NCBI RefSeq assembly: GCF_003667525.1
Contig: NZ_RCUW01000002.1
Coordinates: 186,001 to 250,000 of the forward strand
DNA: 64,000 bases
Direction: 5' to 3'
Source: Mycetocola_B reblochoni
GTDB taxonomy: Bacteria > Actinomycetota > Actinomycetes > Actinomycetales > Microbacteriaceae
The notes beneath the pieces were generated by a model that did not search any database, was not told where the DNA came from, and saw only the letters and a program-made list of their open reading frames with translations. Of the stretch, positions 1 to 8,271 are shown one piece after another. Positions within the stretch are counted from its first letter, which is position 1, and every line of letters starts with the position of its first letter. The position numbers were made by a program, and so were the translations under genes.

Positions 1-988
1 CCGGCAGTGCGGCGTCCGGGTCTCCGCCCTGGGCGACGACGAAACGACGCCAGACGTCCATCGCCCGTCCGTCGGCGAGGGCGGCCTCGACGTCGGCGTC
101 CGGCTGCCCGGCCTGGGCGAGCATCTCGCGGGCGAGGGCGACGGTCAGCTCGACCACGTCGGCCGGCCCGCCGCCGGCGAGGACCTCGACGGACTCGCGG
201 ACCTCGTTGGCGTTGCCGATCGCGAGGCCGAGCGGCGCGTTCATGTCGGTCAGCAGCGCGGCGGTGTTCACCCCGGCGTCGCGCCCCAGCTCGACCATGG
301 TGCGCGCCAGCTCCTCGGCACGGTCGTACTCGCGCATGAAGGCGCCCGAGCCGAACTTGACGTCCAGGACGAGCGCGGCGGTGCCCTCGGCGATCTTCTT
401 CGACATGATGCTCGAGGCGATGAGCGGGATCGCCTCGACGGTTCCCGTGGTGTCCCTCAGGGCGTAGAGCCGCTTGTCCGCCGGTGCGAGCTCGGCGCCC
501 GCCGCGCAGATGACGCCTCCGACGTCGCGCAGCTGCTCCCTGATCTCGGCGTTGCTGAGGTCAGCGCGCCAGCCGGGAATCGACTCCAGCTTGTCGAGCG
601 TGCCGCCGGTGTGCCCGAGCCCCCGCCCCGACAGCTGCGGCACGGCGACACCGAACGCGGCCACGAGGGGCATCAGCGGGAGGGTTATCTTGTCGCCGAC
701 GCCTCCGGTCGAGTGCTTGTCGACCGTCGTCTTGCCGAGCCCGTCGAAGTTCAGGCGCTCGCCCGAGTCGATCATCGCCAGCGTCAGGTCCTTGATCTCG
801 CGTCGGCCCATGCCGTTGAGCAGGATCGCCATGGCCAGGGCCGACATCTGCTCGTCGACGACGTAGCCCCGGGTGAAGGCGTCGACGAGCCAGCGGATCT
901 CCTCCGTGGTCAGCTCGCCGCGGTCGCGCTTGCGTCGGATGAGGTCGACGGCGTCGAAGGGCTCGACAGTGCGCTGCTCGGTGGTCAT
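1..988 (-). CDS. deoA: Thymidine phosphorylase, C-terminus cut by window edge
   Basis: Cleaves thymidine with phosphate to thymine and deoxyribose-1-phosphate in cytosolic nucleoside salvage. The translation starts MTTEQRTVEPFDAVDLI at 988 and stays open to base 1, giving 329 residues. The family signatures are readable: KHSTGGVGDK near residue 90 (phosphate and pyrimidine binding), SGRGLGHTGGTLDKLES just after it, and SSIMSKKIAEG further on. Full-length family members have about 430 residues, so roughly 100 C-terminal residues lie outside the window. A GGAGG ribosome site precedes the ATG. It is the last visible gene of a minus-strand nucleoside uptake and breakdown operon, 103 bases after cdd, which matches its job. 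A closely related pyrimidine-nucleoside phosphorylase (pdp) is the alternative name. Confidence 0.95.
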   Translation of the reverse strand, partial: MTTEQRTVEPFDAVDLIRRKRDRGELTTEEIRWLVDAFTRGYVVDEQMSALAMAILLNGMGRREIKDLTLAMIDSGERLNFDGLGKTTVDKHSTGGVGDKITLPLMPLVAAFGVAVPQLSGRGLGHTGGTLDKLESIPGWRADLSNAEIREQLRDVGGVICAAGAELAPADKRLYALRDTTGTVEAIPLIASSIMSKKIAEGTAALVLDVKFGSGAFMREYDRAEELARTMVELGRDAGVNTAALLTDMNAPLGLAIGNANEVRESVEVLAGGGPADVVELTVALAREMLAQAGQPDADVEAALADGRAMDVWRRFVVAQGGDPDAALP

Positions 989-1091
989 GGTGCGTCCTCC
1001 TGGTCTCGGCCGTTCCTCGTGGTCCCGGCCTGTCGTCGGGCCGGTCGGCCCTGCGTGTGGCGGATGCCGGCGTTCGGCGCCGGCGCGCTGC

Positions 1092-1535
1092 TCAGCCGGC
1101 GTACGCGGCGAGGGTGCTCGGCCCGAAGGCGTCGGGAAGCACCTCGTCGATGGTGCGGATCCCCGACACCGTCTTCAGCAGCATGCCGGGGGCGGCATGC
1201 TCGAACAACAGCTGGCGGCAGCGGCCGCAGGGCATGAGCGCCTGCTCCGCGCCGTCGATGCAGACGAAGGCGACGAGTTTGCCTCCCCCGCCCATGTGCA
1301 GCGCGGAGACGAGCGAGCACTCGGCGCACAGCGTCACCCCGTAGCTGGCGTTCTCGACGTTCGCCCCGGCGATGATCCGGCCGTCGTCGACGAGCGCCGC
1401 CACCCCGACGGGGAAGTGCGAGTAGGGGACGTAGGCGTGCGTGAGCGCGTCGACGGCTCCCGCGTGCAGGCGGTCCCAGACCTCGTCGGTGACGGGGCCG
1501 CCGCCCGGCGGACGGGTCGCGGGTGTCTCGGTCAT
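1092..1535 (-). CDS. cdd: Cytidine deaminase
   Basis: Hydrolyses cytidine and deoxycytidine to uridine and deoxyuridine in the cytosol, feeding the phosphorylase encoded next. The product has 147 residues, typical of the short homotetrameric zinc class. The zinc site is visible: NVENASYGVTLCAE supplies one cysteine and the catalytic glutamate, and PCGRCRQ the other two cysteines. The substrate-side motif YVPYSHFPVG lies near residue 35. The ATG at 1535 overlaps the stop of the upstream permease gene (ATGA), so the two are probably translationally coupled and this start is favoured over upstream ones. Confidence 0.96.
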   Translation of the reverse strand: MTETPATRPPGGGPVTDEVWDRLHAGAVDALTHAYVPYSHFPVGVAALVDDGRIIAGANVENASYGVTLCAECSLVSALHMGGGGKLVAFVCIDGAEQALMPCGRCRQLLFEHAAPGMLLKTVSGIRTIDEVLPDAFGPSTLAAYAG

Positions 1536-2818
1536 TGCTTGACGTACGCCTTCCCCGAGGCCGCAGGCCCCCGTGACTGTCCGACGAAGCCGGCCACGGC
1601 GAGGATCGTGATCACGTAGGGCAGCATCAGCATGAACTCGCTGGGCACCGGCGAGCCGATCGCTCCGAGGACGTTCTGCAGGTTGCTGGCGAAGCCGAAC
1701 AGCAGCGCGGCGAGCGTGGCCTTGATCGGGTCCCAGCGGCCGAAGATGACGGCGGCGAGGGCGATGAACCCGGCTCCCGCGGTCATCTCCTTGGTGAACC
1801 CGCCGACCGAGCCGAGGGTGAAGTACGCCCCGCCGAGCCCGGCGATCGCGCCGGCGAGCGAGACGTTCCAGAAGCGGGTCATGTTGACCCGGATCCCGAC
1901 GGTGTCGGCGGCCTGAGGGTGCTCGCCGACGGCACGGAGGCGCAGACCCCACTTGGTCTTGTACAGCCCCCACCAGACGAGGAAGATCGCCACGTACATC
2001 AGGTAGATGATGAGCGTCTGGCGGAACAGGATCGGCCCGATCACGGGGATCTCGCTGAGCACGGGGATCGGGAGCTGCGGCAGCTTCGGCGGGGAGTTGA
2101 ACAGCGCCTCGTTGGAGCCCATCACCGTCGAGTAGAGGAAACCGGTCAGGCCGGCCACCAGCACGTTGAGCACGACGCCGACGATGACCTGCTCGACGAG
2201 GTAGCGGATCGAGAACACCGCGAGCACCATGCCGACGAGCACGCCCGCGACCATCGCCGCGAGGAGCCCGACGAGGGCGTTGCCCGTCATGGACGCGACC
2301 ATCGCCGAGGTGAACGCCCCGGCGAGCAGCTGCCCCTCGATGGCGACGTTGACGACGCCGACCCGCTCGGAGATGACGCCGCCGAGCGCGCCGAAGATCA
2401 GCGGGGCGCTGAGGGCGATCGAGCCGAGCAGCAGTCCCGTGGCGTTGATGAAGTTGCCCGCGACCACCCAGGCGAGGAAGTCGGCGACGAAGAGGACGCC
2501 GAAGAGGCTGACCAGCCAGATCGGCGTGGTCCTGGCCGTGGAGGTGCGCCAGACCGAGTAGCCGGTCAGGGCGAGCAGCAGCACGCTGAGCACGATCGTC
2601 GCCGGGGTCGAGCCCACGACGAGCGGGGGGATGGCGAAGAAGTCGCTCCCCGTGGCGAAGCGGAACTCGCTGACGCCCTCGCGACGGAAGCCGACGAAGA
2701 CGACCACGGCGATGACGCTGAACACCGCGAAGACGATGGGCGCCTTCCAGTTCTTGACGGTCGCGGACTCCAGCGAGGCGCTGACGGAGAGCTCGGGGGA
2801 CGGCGTGGTCACGCTCAT
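1532..2818 (-). CDS. Nucleoside ABC transporter permease (NupC/YufQ type)
   Basis: One of two membrane subunits of a BMP-type nucleoside importer (BPD_transp_2 family, the ribose/branched-chain permease fold). The protein has 428 residues. A cytoplasmic head starting MSVTTPSPELS is followed by about ten hydrophobic segments. The family stretch GALGGVISERVGVVNVAIEG sits near residue 150 and the coupling-loop region GLRLRAVGEHPQAADTVGI near residue 300. The ATG at 2818 overlaps the stop of the preceding permease (ATGA) and its own stop overlaps cdd, so ATPase, two permeases and cdd form one coupled unit. In this family the pair works as a heterodimer. Confidence 0.93.
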   Translation of the reverse strand: MSVTTPSPELSVSASLESATVKNWKAPIVFAVFSVIAVVVFVGFRREGVSEFRFATGSDFFAIPPLVVGSTPATIVLSVLLLALTGYSVWRTSTARTTPIWLVSLFGVLFVADFLAWVVAGNFINATGLLLGSIALSAPLIFGALGGVISERVGVVNVAIEGQLLAGAFTSAMVASMTGNALVGLLAAMVAGVLVGMVLAVFSIRYLVEQVIVGVVLNVLVAGLTGFLYSTVMGSNEALFNSPPKLPQLPIPVLSEIPVIGPILFRQTLIIYLMYVAIFLVWWGLYKTKWGLRLRAVGEHPQAADTVGIRVNMTRFWNVSLAGAIAGLGGAYFTLGSVGGFTKEMTAGAGFIALAAVIFGRWDPIKATLAALLFGFASNLQNVLGAIGSPVPSEFMLMLPYVITILAVAGFVGQSRGPAASGKAYVKQ

Positions 2819-4143
2819 TTGGCGCTCACCTCCGGGAGACGGCTGGCCGCGGCGGCGCGGCGCGCCGGGCGGTTGAGGAAGAAGATCGAGCGCACCAGCG
2901 GCGGCGCCGCGATCATGAGCACGACGACCGCCTGGACGACGGTGACGATGTCGATGGGGATGCCCTGCGCGGCCTGCATGCTGAAGCTGCCCGCCTTCAG
3001 CGCGCCGAACAGCACACCGGCGGCGAAGATGCCCCACGGCCGGGAGCGTCCAAGCAGCGCGACGGTGATGGCGTCGAAGCCGATGCCGGCGTCGATGCCG
3101 CTGGTCACCCCGCTGGTCACGCTCCCGAGCACCTGAGAGGCCCCGCCGAGGCCCGCGAGGGCACCGGCGAGCAGCATCGCGTAGATGTACACGTTGTTGA
3201 CGTTGATGCCGGCGACCCGGGACGCCTCGGGGTTCTCCCCGACGGCGCGGAACCGGAAGCCGAGCGCCGAGCGGTTGAGCAGCCACCAGACGAAGATCGT
3301 CGCCAGGATGACCAGGATGAAGCCGAAGTGCAGGTTGTAGCGGTCGCCGAGGATCTTCGGGAACACCGCGGTGTCGGCCATCGGCCCCGACTTGGGGTTC
3401 GAGGAGTCCGGCGCCTGCAGCAGCCCGGGGGTGCGCAGCAGGAACGCGAGCAGGTAGAACGCGATGTAGTTGAGCATGATCGTGAGGATCACCTCGTGCG
3501 CACCCGTGCGGGCCTTGAGGAAGCCGACGAGCCCTCCCCACACCGCCCCGCCGATCAGGCCGGCGACGACGGCGAGGATCATGTGCAGACCCCACGGCAG
3601 GTTCATCGTCGAGCCCACCCAGCCCGCGGCGGCGGCGGCGATGAGCATCTGTCCGCGACCGCCGATGTTGAACAGCCCGACGCGGAACGCCAGCCCGACG
3701 CCGAGCGCCGCCGCGATGAGCGGTGTGGCGAAGGTGAGGGTGTCCATGAGCGGCCGGATCCCCGAGAGGAAGTCCGGCCGGTTGATGTTGTACACCGAGC
3801 CCTGGAACAGCGCGCCGTAGCCGCCGGCGACGGCCTGCCACACGGCGGCGAAGAAGTCCGTCGGCCTGGCGAAGAAGTATCCGGCCGTGGCCTGCACCTG
3901 GCTGTTGGTGACGGCGATGAGGATGCCGCCGGCGACGAGCCCGAGGACGAGCGCGAGCACCGTGACGGTGACGCTGGACTGGCTGATCCGGCTCAGGAGC
4001 GTCGGCTCCGCGCGCGGCGGCACGACGGGTCGCCCTCCGGAGGCGGGTGCCGCGGCGGCGGCTGCCTCGGCGGCGGGTGCCGCCGTCCCTGTGCCGTCTG
4101 CCGCGTCCCCGCGGCCGGGGTCGGTGGGGGTGCTGCCGCTCAT
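2815..4143 (-). CDS. Nucleoside ABC transporter permease (NupB/YufP type)
   Basis: Partner permease of the nucleoside importer, 442 residues. The first 60 residues are an Ala/Pro/Gly-rich cytoplasmic extension (PAAEAAAAAAPASGGRPVVP), longer than usual for the family and probably disordered. The membrane core follows, with GVGLAFRVGLFNIGGRGQML as the family hallmark near residue 150 and FRFRAVGENPEASRVAGI as the coupling loop. Its ATG overlaps the ATPase stop and its TGA overlaps the next permease start, both as ATGA. Assignment to the BMP/nucleoside class rests on the upstream BMP lipoprotein and the downstream cdd and deoA. Confidence 0.93.
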   Translation of the reverse strand: MSGSTPTDPGRGDAADGTGTAAPAAEAAAAAAPASGGRPVVPPRAEPTLLSRISQSSVTVTVLALVLGLVAGGILIAVTNSQVQATAGYFFARPTDFFAAVWQAVAGGYGALFQGSVYNINRPDFLSGIRPLMDTLTFATPLIAAALGVGLAFRVGLFNIGGRGQMLIAAAAAGWVGSTMNLPWGLHMILAVVAGLIGGAVWGGLVGFLKARTGAHEVILTIMLNYIAFYLLAFLLRTPGLLQAPDSSNPKSGPMADTAVFPKILGDRYNLHFGFILVILATIFVWWLLNRSALGFRFRAVGENPEASRVAGINVNNVYIYAMLLAGALAGLGGASQVLGSVTSGVTSGIDAGIGFDAITVALLGRSRPWGIFAAGVLFGALKAGSFSMQAAQGIPIDIVTVVQAVVVLMIAAPPLVRSIFFLNRPARRAAAASRLPEVSAK

Positions 4144-5654
4144 TCGACGATTCCTTCCGGGCGTTCGCCCGCCATCATGAGACCGAGGGTGTCTCTGGAC
4201 GTTGTTCCTGGCACGATGCCGACGATCTCGCCGCGGTACATGACGGCGATCCGGTCGGCAAGCGCCGCGACCTCGTCGAGCTCCGTGGAGACCACGATCA
4301 CGGGCACGCCCGCGTCCCTCGTGGCGACCATGCGCTTGTGCACGAACTCGATCGAGCCGACGTCGATGCCGCGCGTCGGCTGCGCGGCGACGAAGAGTTT
4401 GAGGTCGCGGCTGAGCTCGCGTGCCAGCACGACCTTCTGCTGGTTGCCGCCGGAGAGGCGGCCCGCCGCGGTCTGGATGGAGGCGGCCCTGATGTCGAAC
4501 TCGGCCTTCTTCTCCTCCGCGAAGGCGTTGAGCACGCCGTACTGCACCGAGCCTGCGCGCACGAACGGCGCACCCGTCGAGCGGTCGAGCATGAGGTTCT
4601 CCGCGATGGTGAACTCGCCGACGAGGCCGTCGTGGGTGCGGTCCTCCGGCACGAAGCCGATGCCCTCGTCGAGCGCCTGCCGCACGGTAAGGCCGGTGAG
4701 CTCGCGCCCTCCCAGGCTGACCCTGCCCTCCGCCGCGCTCTGCAGCCCGATGAGGGCCTCCGTCAGCTCGGTCTGGCCGTTGCCCTGGACACCGGCGATG
4801 GCGAGGATCTCGCCCTCGTGGACGGTGAAGCTGACGTCGTTGACGACCTTGAGGCCGTTATCGTCGACGACGGTGAGGTTCTCGACGACCAGCGCCGGGG
4901 CGCCGGGGGTGGCCGGCGCCTTCTGCACGGTCAGCTCGACGGCGCGGCCGACCATCTGGGTGGCCAGCTCGGCGTTCGTCGCGGTCGGCTCCGCCTGGCC
5001 GACGACCTTCCCCAGCCGGATGACGGTGATGGTGTCGGCGACGCGGCGCACCTCGCGGAGCTTGTGGGTGATGAAGACGATGGCGGTGCCCTCGGCCTTC
5101 AGCTGCTCCATGATGGCCATGAGCTCGTCGGTCTCCTGGGGGGTCAGCACCGCGGTCGGCTCGTCGAAGACGAGGACCTTCGCCCGCTGCGACAGCGCCT
5201 TGATGATCTCGACCCGCTGCTGGACGCCGACCGGCAGGTCCTCGACCACGGCGTCGGGGTCGATGTCGAAGCCGAAGCGCTCGGAGATCTCGCGGACCTT
5301 CGCCCTGGCGGCGGCCAGGTCGAGCCGCCCGGCGAAACCGGTCTGCTCGTGGCCGAGCATGACGTTCTCGGCGACGGTGAAGACGGGGACGAGCATGAAG
5401 TGCTGGTGGACCATCCCGATGCCCGCGCGGCGGGCGTCACCCGGTCCGGCGAAGTCCTGGACGACGCCGTCGAGGACGATCTCGCCCTCGTCGGCCTGGT
5501 AGAGGCCGTACAGGACGTTCATCAGCGTGGACTTGCCCGCGCCGTTCTCGCCGAGCAGGCAGTGGATGCTGCCCGCCTCGACCCGGAGGTCGATGTGGTC
5601 GTTGGCCACGAGTGCGCCGAAGCGCTTGGTGATCCCTCGGAGTTCCAGGGTCAT
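4140..5654 (-). CDS. Nucleoside ABC transporter ATP-binding protein, two NBDs
   Basis: Cytoplasmic ATPase that powers the nucleoside importer. The 504-residue chain carries two nucleotide-binding domains in tandem, as in RbsA and YufO. The first (about residues 1-240) has Walker A GENGAGKST near residue 36 and Walker B VLVFDEPT near 160. The second (about 255-500) has the degenerate P-loop GVQGNGQTEL and the signature LSGGNQQKVVLAREL near 405. A degenerate second Walker A is normal in this family, where one site is less active. The ATG at 5654 is the first in frame, and the stop overlaps the permease start. It lies 251 bases downstream of the BMP lipoprotein, with a strong hairpin between. 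Confidence 0.94.
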   Translation of the reverse strand: MTLELRGITKRFGALVANDHIDLRVEAGSIHCLLGENGAGKSTLMNVLYGLYQADEGEIVLDGVVQDFAGPGDARRAGIGMVHQHFMLVPVFTVAENVMLGHEQTGFAGRLDLAAARAKVREISERFGFDIDPDAVVEDLPVGVQQRVEIIKALSQRAKVLVFDEPTAVLTPQETDELMAIMEQLKAEGTAIVFITHKLREVRRVADTITVIRLGKVVGQAEPTATNAELATQMVGRAVELTVQKAPATPGAPALVVENLTVVDDNGLKVVNDVSFTVHEGEILAIAGVQGNGQTELTEALIGLQSAAEGRVSLGGRELTGLTVRQALDEGIGFVPEDRTHDGLVGEFTIAENLMLDRSTGAPFVRAGSVQYGVLNAFAEEKKAEFDIRAASIQTAAGRLSGGNQQKVVLARELSRDLKLFVAAQPTRGIDVGSIEFVHKRMVATRDAGVPVIVVSTELDEVAALADRIAVMYRGEIVGIVPGTTSRDTLGLMMAGERPEGIVE

Positions 5655-5852
5655 GGGGTGGTCACCCTTCAGAGTGCAGAGTGTGCGGGGAGTGTGCTCG
5701 GGCTGGCCGGCCGCCTGACGGCCGGGGATGCCGGTCGACGGTGACCGGCGGTGCGGAGGAGGGGGTGCGGCGGTGGGTGGGACGGGGTGGGGCGTTCCGT
5801 GTCCGTGCCGGGGCGGCGCGCGACGGGGACGACACCCCGGCCCGACACGGCT

Positions 5853-5880
5853 GGGGAGGGCGGCGATGGCCGCCCTCCCC
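5853..5880 (-). terminator. Perfect 12-bp hairpin after the BMP gene
   Basis: Arms GGGGAGGGCGGC (5853-5864) and GCCGCCCTCCCC (5869-5880) pair perfectly around the loop GATG. It starts 25 bases past the BMP stop and about 200 bases before the ATPase gene on the same strand, with no U-tract. The position suggests partial termination or 3'-end protection, which would give more binding protein than transporter. The 5655-5905 gap holds nothing else that I recognise. Confidence 0.75.
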
Positions 5881-5905
5881 CACCGGTGTCACGGGACGGG
5901 CGGTC

Positions 5906-6961
5906 CTACAGGCTGGCCTTGACGGTGATCGAACCGTCGATGATGCCGGCCTTGATGGTGTCGAGCTCGCCCTGGAGCGAGTCGCTGACCTTGTCCTCGA
6001 ACTCGTGGAACGGGGCGAGGCTGACGCCCTCGTTCTCGAGCGTGCCGACGTACGGGCTGTTGTCGAAGTTGCCCGCGGACGCATCCGTCACGATCGTCTC
6101 GACCGCTCCGGACATCTCCTTCATCACGCTGGTGAGGAAGTAGTCCTTCGCCTGGGGGTAGGTCTCGACCAGGTCGGCGTCGACGCCGATGATCGCGACA
6201 TCGCCGCTGGCCTCCTCCGCCGCAGCGACGGTGGACTGGAACGCCGGGCCCGCGACGGGCATGATGACGTCGGCGTCCTGGTCGATGAGGGTCTTGGAGG
6301 TCTGCTTGGCCTTGTCGTTGGCCGCGAACTCACCGGTGTAGAGGTCGCTGATGACCTTGACGTCGGCGTCCTTCTGCTCGTTGTAGTACTCGACGCCCTC
6401 GACGAAGCCGTCCATGAAGATGGTGACGGTCGGGATCTCCATGCCGCCGAAGGTGCCGACGACGCCGGTCTTCGAGTAGTCGGCCGCCGTGTAGCCGGCG
6501 AGGAACGCGGCCTGGGCGGTGTCGAAGATGACCGGCTTGACGTTGTCCGCCTCGATCGAGTTGTCGTCGAGGATGGCGAACTCGACGTCGGGGTTGGCCT
6601 TGGCCGCGTCCTCGGTCGCCGAGGCCAGCAGGAAGCCGACCGTGGTGATCATGGTGCAGTTCTGGTCGATCAGACTGTTCAGGTTGGGGCCGAACTCGTC
6701 CTCGCTGTTCGACTCGGACTCCTTGGGCGTCAGGCCCAGCTCGGTCGCGGCGGCCTGCAGGCCCTCGTAGCCGGACTGGTTGAACGACTTGTCGTCGAAG
6801 CCGCCGGAGTCGGAGACGATGCAGGGCAGGAAACCGTCGACGACGTCTCCGGATGCAGCGGGGGCTTCGGCGTCGGGGGCCTGTCCGCAGGCGGCGAGCA
6901 GGGCGATGGTCGCCACGCCAGCCAGACCGGTGAGACCGGCCTTACGCGCTGTGATCTTCAC
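5906..6961 (-). CDS. BMP-family nucleoside-binding lipoprotein
   Basis: Extracellular, lipid-anchored substrate-binding protein of the nucleoside importer (BmpA/PnrA/Med family, periplasmic-binding type 1 fold). The product has 351 residues. The signal peptide starts VKITARKAGLTGLAG and ends in the lipobox LLAACG, so the mature protein would begin at Cys near residue 24. Family motifs follow: DSGGFDDKSFNQSGYEGL near residue 45 and VGTFGGMEIPTVTIFMDGF near 170. The GTG at 6961 was chosen over the longer frame because GGAGG lies seven bases upstream and a clean signal peptide begins there. It heads the salvage operon, which makes purine or pyrimidine nucleosides the likely cargo. The exact specificity cannot be read from sequence. 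Confidence 0.94.
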   Translation of the reverse strand: MKITARKAGLTGLAGVATIALLAACGQAPDAEAPAASGDVVDGFLPCIVSDSGGFDDKSFNQSGYEGLQAAATELGLTPKESESNSEDEFGPNLNSLIDQNCTMITTVGFLLASATEDAAKANPDVEFAILDDNSIEADNVKPVIFDTAQAAFLAGYTAADYSKTGVVGTFGGMEIPTVTIFMDGFVEGVEYYNEQKDADVKVISDLYTGEFAANDKAKQTSKTLIDQDADVIMPVAGPAFQSTVAAAEEASGDVAIIGVDADLVETYPQAKDYFLTSVMKEMSGAVETIVTDASAGNFDNSPYVGTLENEGVSLAPFHEFEDKVSDSLQGELDTIKAGIIDGSITVKASL

Positions 6962-7068
6962 GTTGTGTCCTCCATGATGCGAGCCCGCGAGGTCCGCGGG
7001 CGGGATACCGGCAAGATTACCTTTTGCGACGGTCCACATTGACCGTCCGACCGCGAGAAACGGCAAGC

Positions 7069-7100
7069 GTTACACACCGGTAACTCCGCATACTATGCGG
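7069..7100 (-). promoter_or_regulatory. Two inverted repeats upstream of the BMP gene
   Basis: GTTAC (7069-7073) and GTAAC (7080-7084) form one inverted repeat with a six-base spacer. Immediately beyond it is a perfect 15-base palindrome, CCGCATA-C-TATGCGG (7086-7100). Both lie 108-140 bases before the GTG of the BMP gene and outside any gene. The minus strand of the palindrome reads TAGTAT at its centre, a possible -10. They look like operator sites for a repressor not encoded nearby. Confidence 0.5.
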
Positions 7101-7194
7101 CGAAACACGCGGGCCGAGGAGGGGGCGCAGATGCGCGCCCGGCGGCCGAGAGGGGTGCGCGGATGTGCGCGGGCGCGGCGGAGCCGGACGGCGT

Positions 7195-8271
7195 CTACCC
7201 CTCCGCACGGGGCCCGAGCCGCACCGCCCCGCGCGAGCGTCCGTCGTGGAGACGCCACATCGCGTCGAACTCCTCGTCGGCGATCGGCAGCAGGTGCGCG
7301 TCGACCCAGCTCTCGCCGGCGGCGTCACTGACCCACGGGTCCTGGACGACGATCGCGCCGGCGACCACGCCGTGGGCGAGCACCCAGTGCGGTGCCGCGA
7401 TCCCCATCATCCGCTCGAGCCAGAGCACCGTGAGCACCTTCTCGCCCCGCTCCAGCATCCGGCGGAGGGCGGGCACGCCCGAGGGACGCGCATCCACCTC
7501 GAGACCCAGCTGCCTGGCCCGCGCGCGGGAGCGCCCCTGCCGTGCCGCCCGCCACTGCGCGCCCTCCGCGTCGAAGCCCTCGAGCATGACCGGACCGTCG
7601 GCGTCGAGGAGCACGCTCAGCGCGGTGCCAGGACGCGCCGCCCGGAGCGCGACGCCGAGGCCGACCGGCTCGCAGGCCGGATAGTTGGTCGCGGCGGCCC
7701 ACAGCGCCGTCTCGTCCTCCGGCGTCACGGCCGGACCCGGGCGAGCGGCGCCGCCGCCGGAGCGCCGGAGCGCGTCGTCGCCGAGCAGCGCCGCGACCGC
7801 ACCGCAGCTGACCGGCGTGCGCTGCTGGTAGTAGGAGGGCTCGGCCGGAGGGCGACCGCCGAGCCAGAGCACCGCGCCGGAGGGCGGGCGCGGGTCGTCG
7901 GTGCGAAGCGGCGGGGTGAGCCGGGTGAAGCCGGACGGCGCCCGGTGCTCCCCGCCCGTCCGGTCCTCCCAGACCACCTTCGCCAGCCCGCGGTCCGCGG
8001 CGACGGTGACGACGGCGGCCGCGGCGGCGTCCGCGTCCCCGCTCGTCCCGACGATCTTCAGGTAGGCCGTGTGCGGCCGGGCCGTCACCAGCGCGGCCGA
8101 CGTCCGGCCCGACCGGTCGACGACGCCGACCAGCTCCGGCCGGTGCCCGGCCAGCTCCGGCCGTGACCATCGGGCGGCCAGCCCCTCCTCGCCCGTGCGG
8201 GCGGCGAGGAGGGCGAGGGCGTCGTCGTCGAGCGGCGCGACGACCGGTGCGCCGGTCCCGTCGGCGGTCAC
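7195..8271 (-). CDS. C39-like cysteine peptidase with a GNAT-like N-terminal half
   Basis: The 358-residue chain has two parts. Residues 1-125 resemble a GNAT acetyltransferase fold, with VDRSGRTSAALVTARPHTAY followed by KIVGT and a DRGLAKVVWE strand; this is a fold-level guess. Residues 145-335 resemble the peptidase C39-like family, with YYQQRTPVSCGAVAALLG (candidate nucleophile Cys156), APHWVLAHGV (His295) and VVQDPW (Asp311), giving an ordered Cys-His-Asp triad. There is no signal peptide or membrane segment, so it is probably cytoplasmic. The GTG at 8271 overlaps the permease stop (GTGA), making it the fourth coupled product of the iron-uptake operon. It may cleave or modify the imported siderophore or a transporter part. 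The function is unknown. Confidence 0.7.
   Translation of the reverse strand: MTADGTGAPVVAPLDDDALALLAARTGEEGLAARWSRPELAGHRPELVGVVDRSGRTSAALVTARPHTAYLKIVGTSGDADAAAAAVVTVAADRGLAKVVWEDRTGGEHRAPSGFTRLTPPLRTDDPRPPSGAVLWLGGRPPAEPSYYQQRTPVSCGAVAALLGDDALRRSGGGAARPGPAVTPEDETALWAAATNYPACEPVGLGVALRAARPGTALSVLLDADGPVMLEGFDAEGAQWRAARQGRSRARARQLGLEVDARPSGVPALRRMLERGEKVLTVLWLERMMGIAAPHWVLAHGVVAGAIVVQDPWVSDAAGESWVDAHLLPIADEEFDAMWRLHDGRSRGAVRLGPRAEG

Noticed and set aside
1919..3136. Plus-strand open frames opposite the nucleoside permeases, with Asp/His/Arg-rich products
   Set aside because: Composition is that of antisense frames of GC-rich genes. They have no domain, no ribosome site and conflict with clear family genes.
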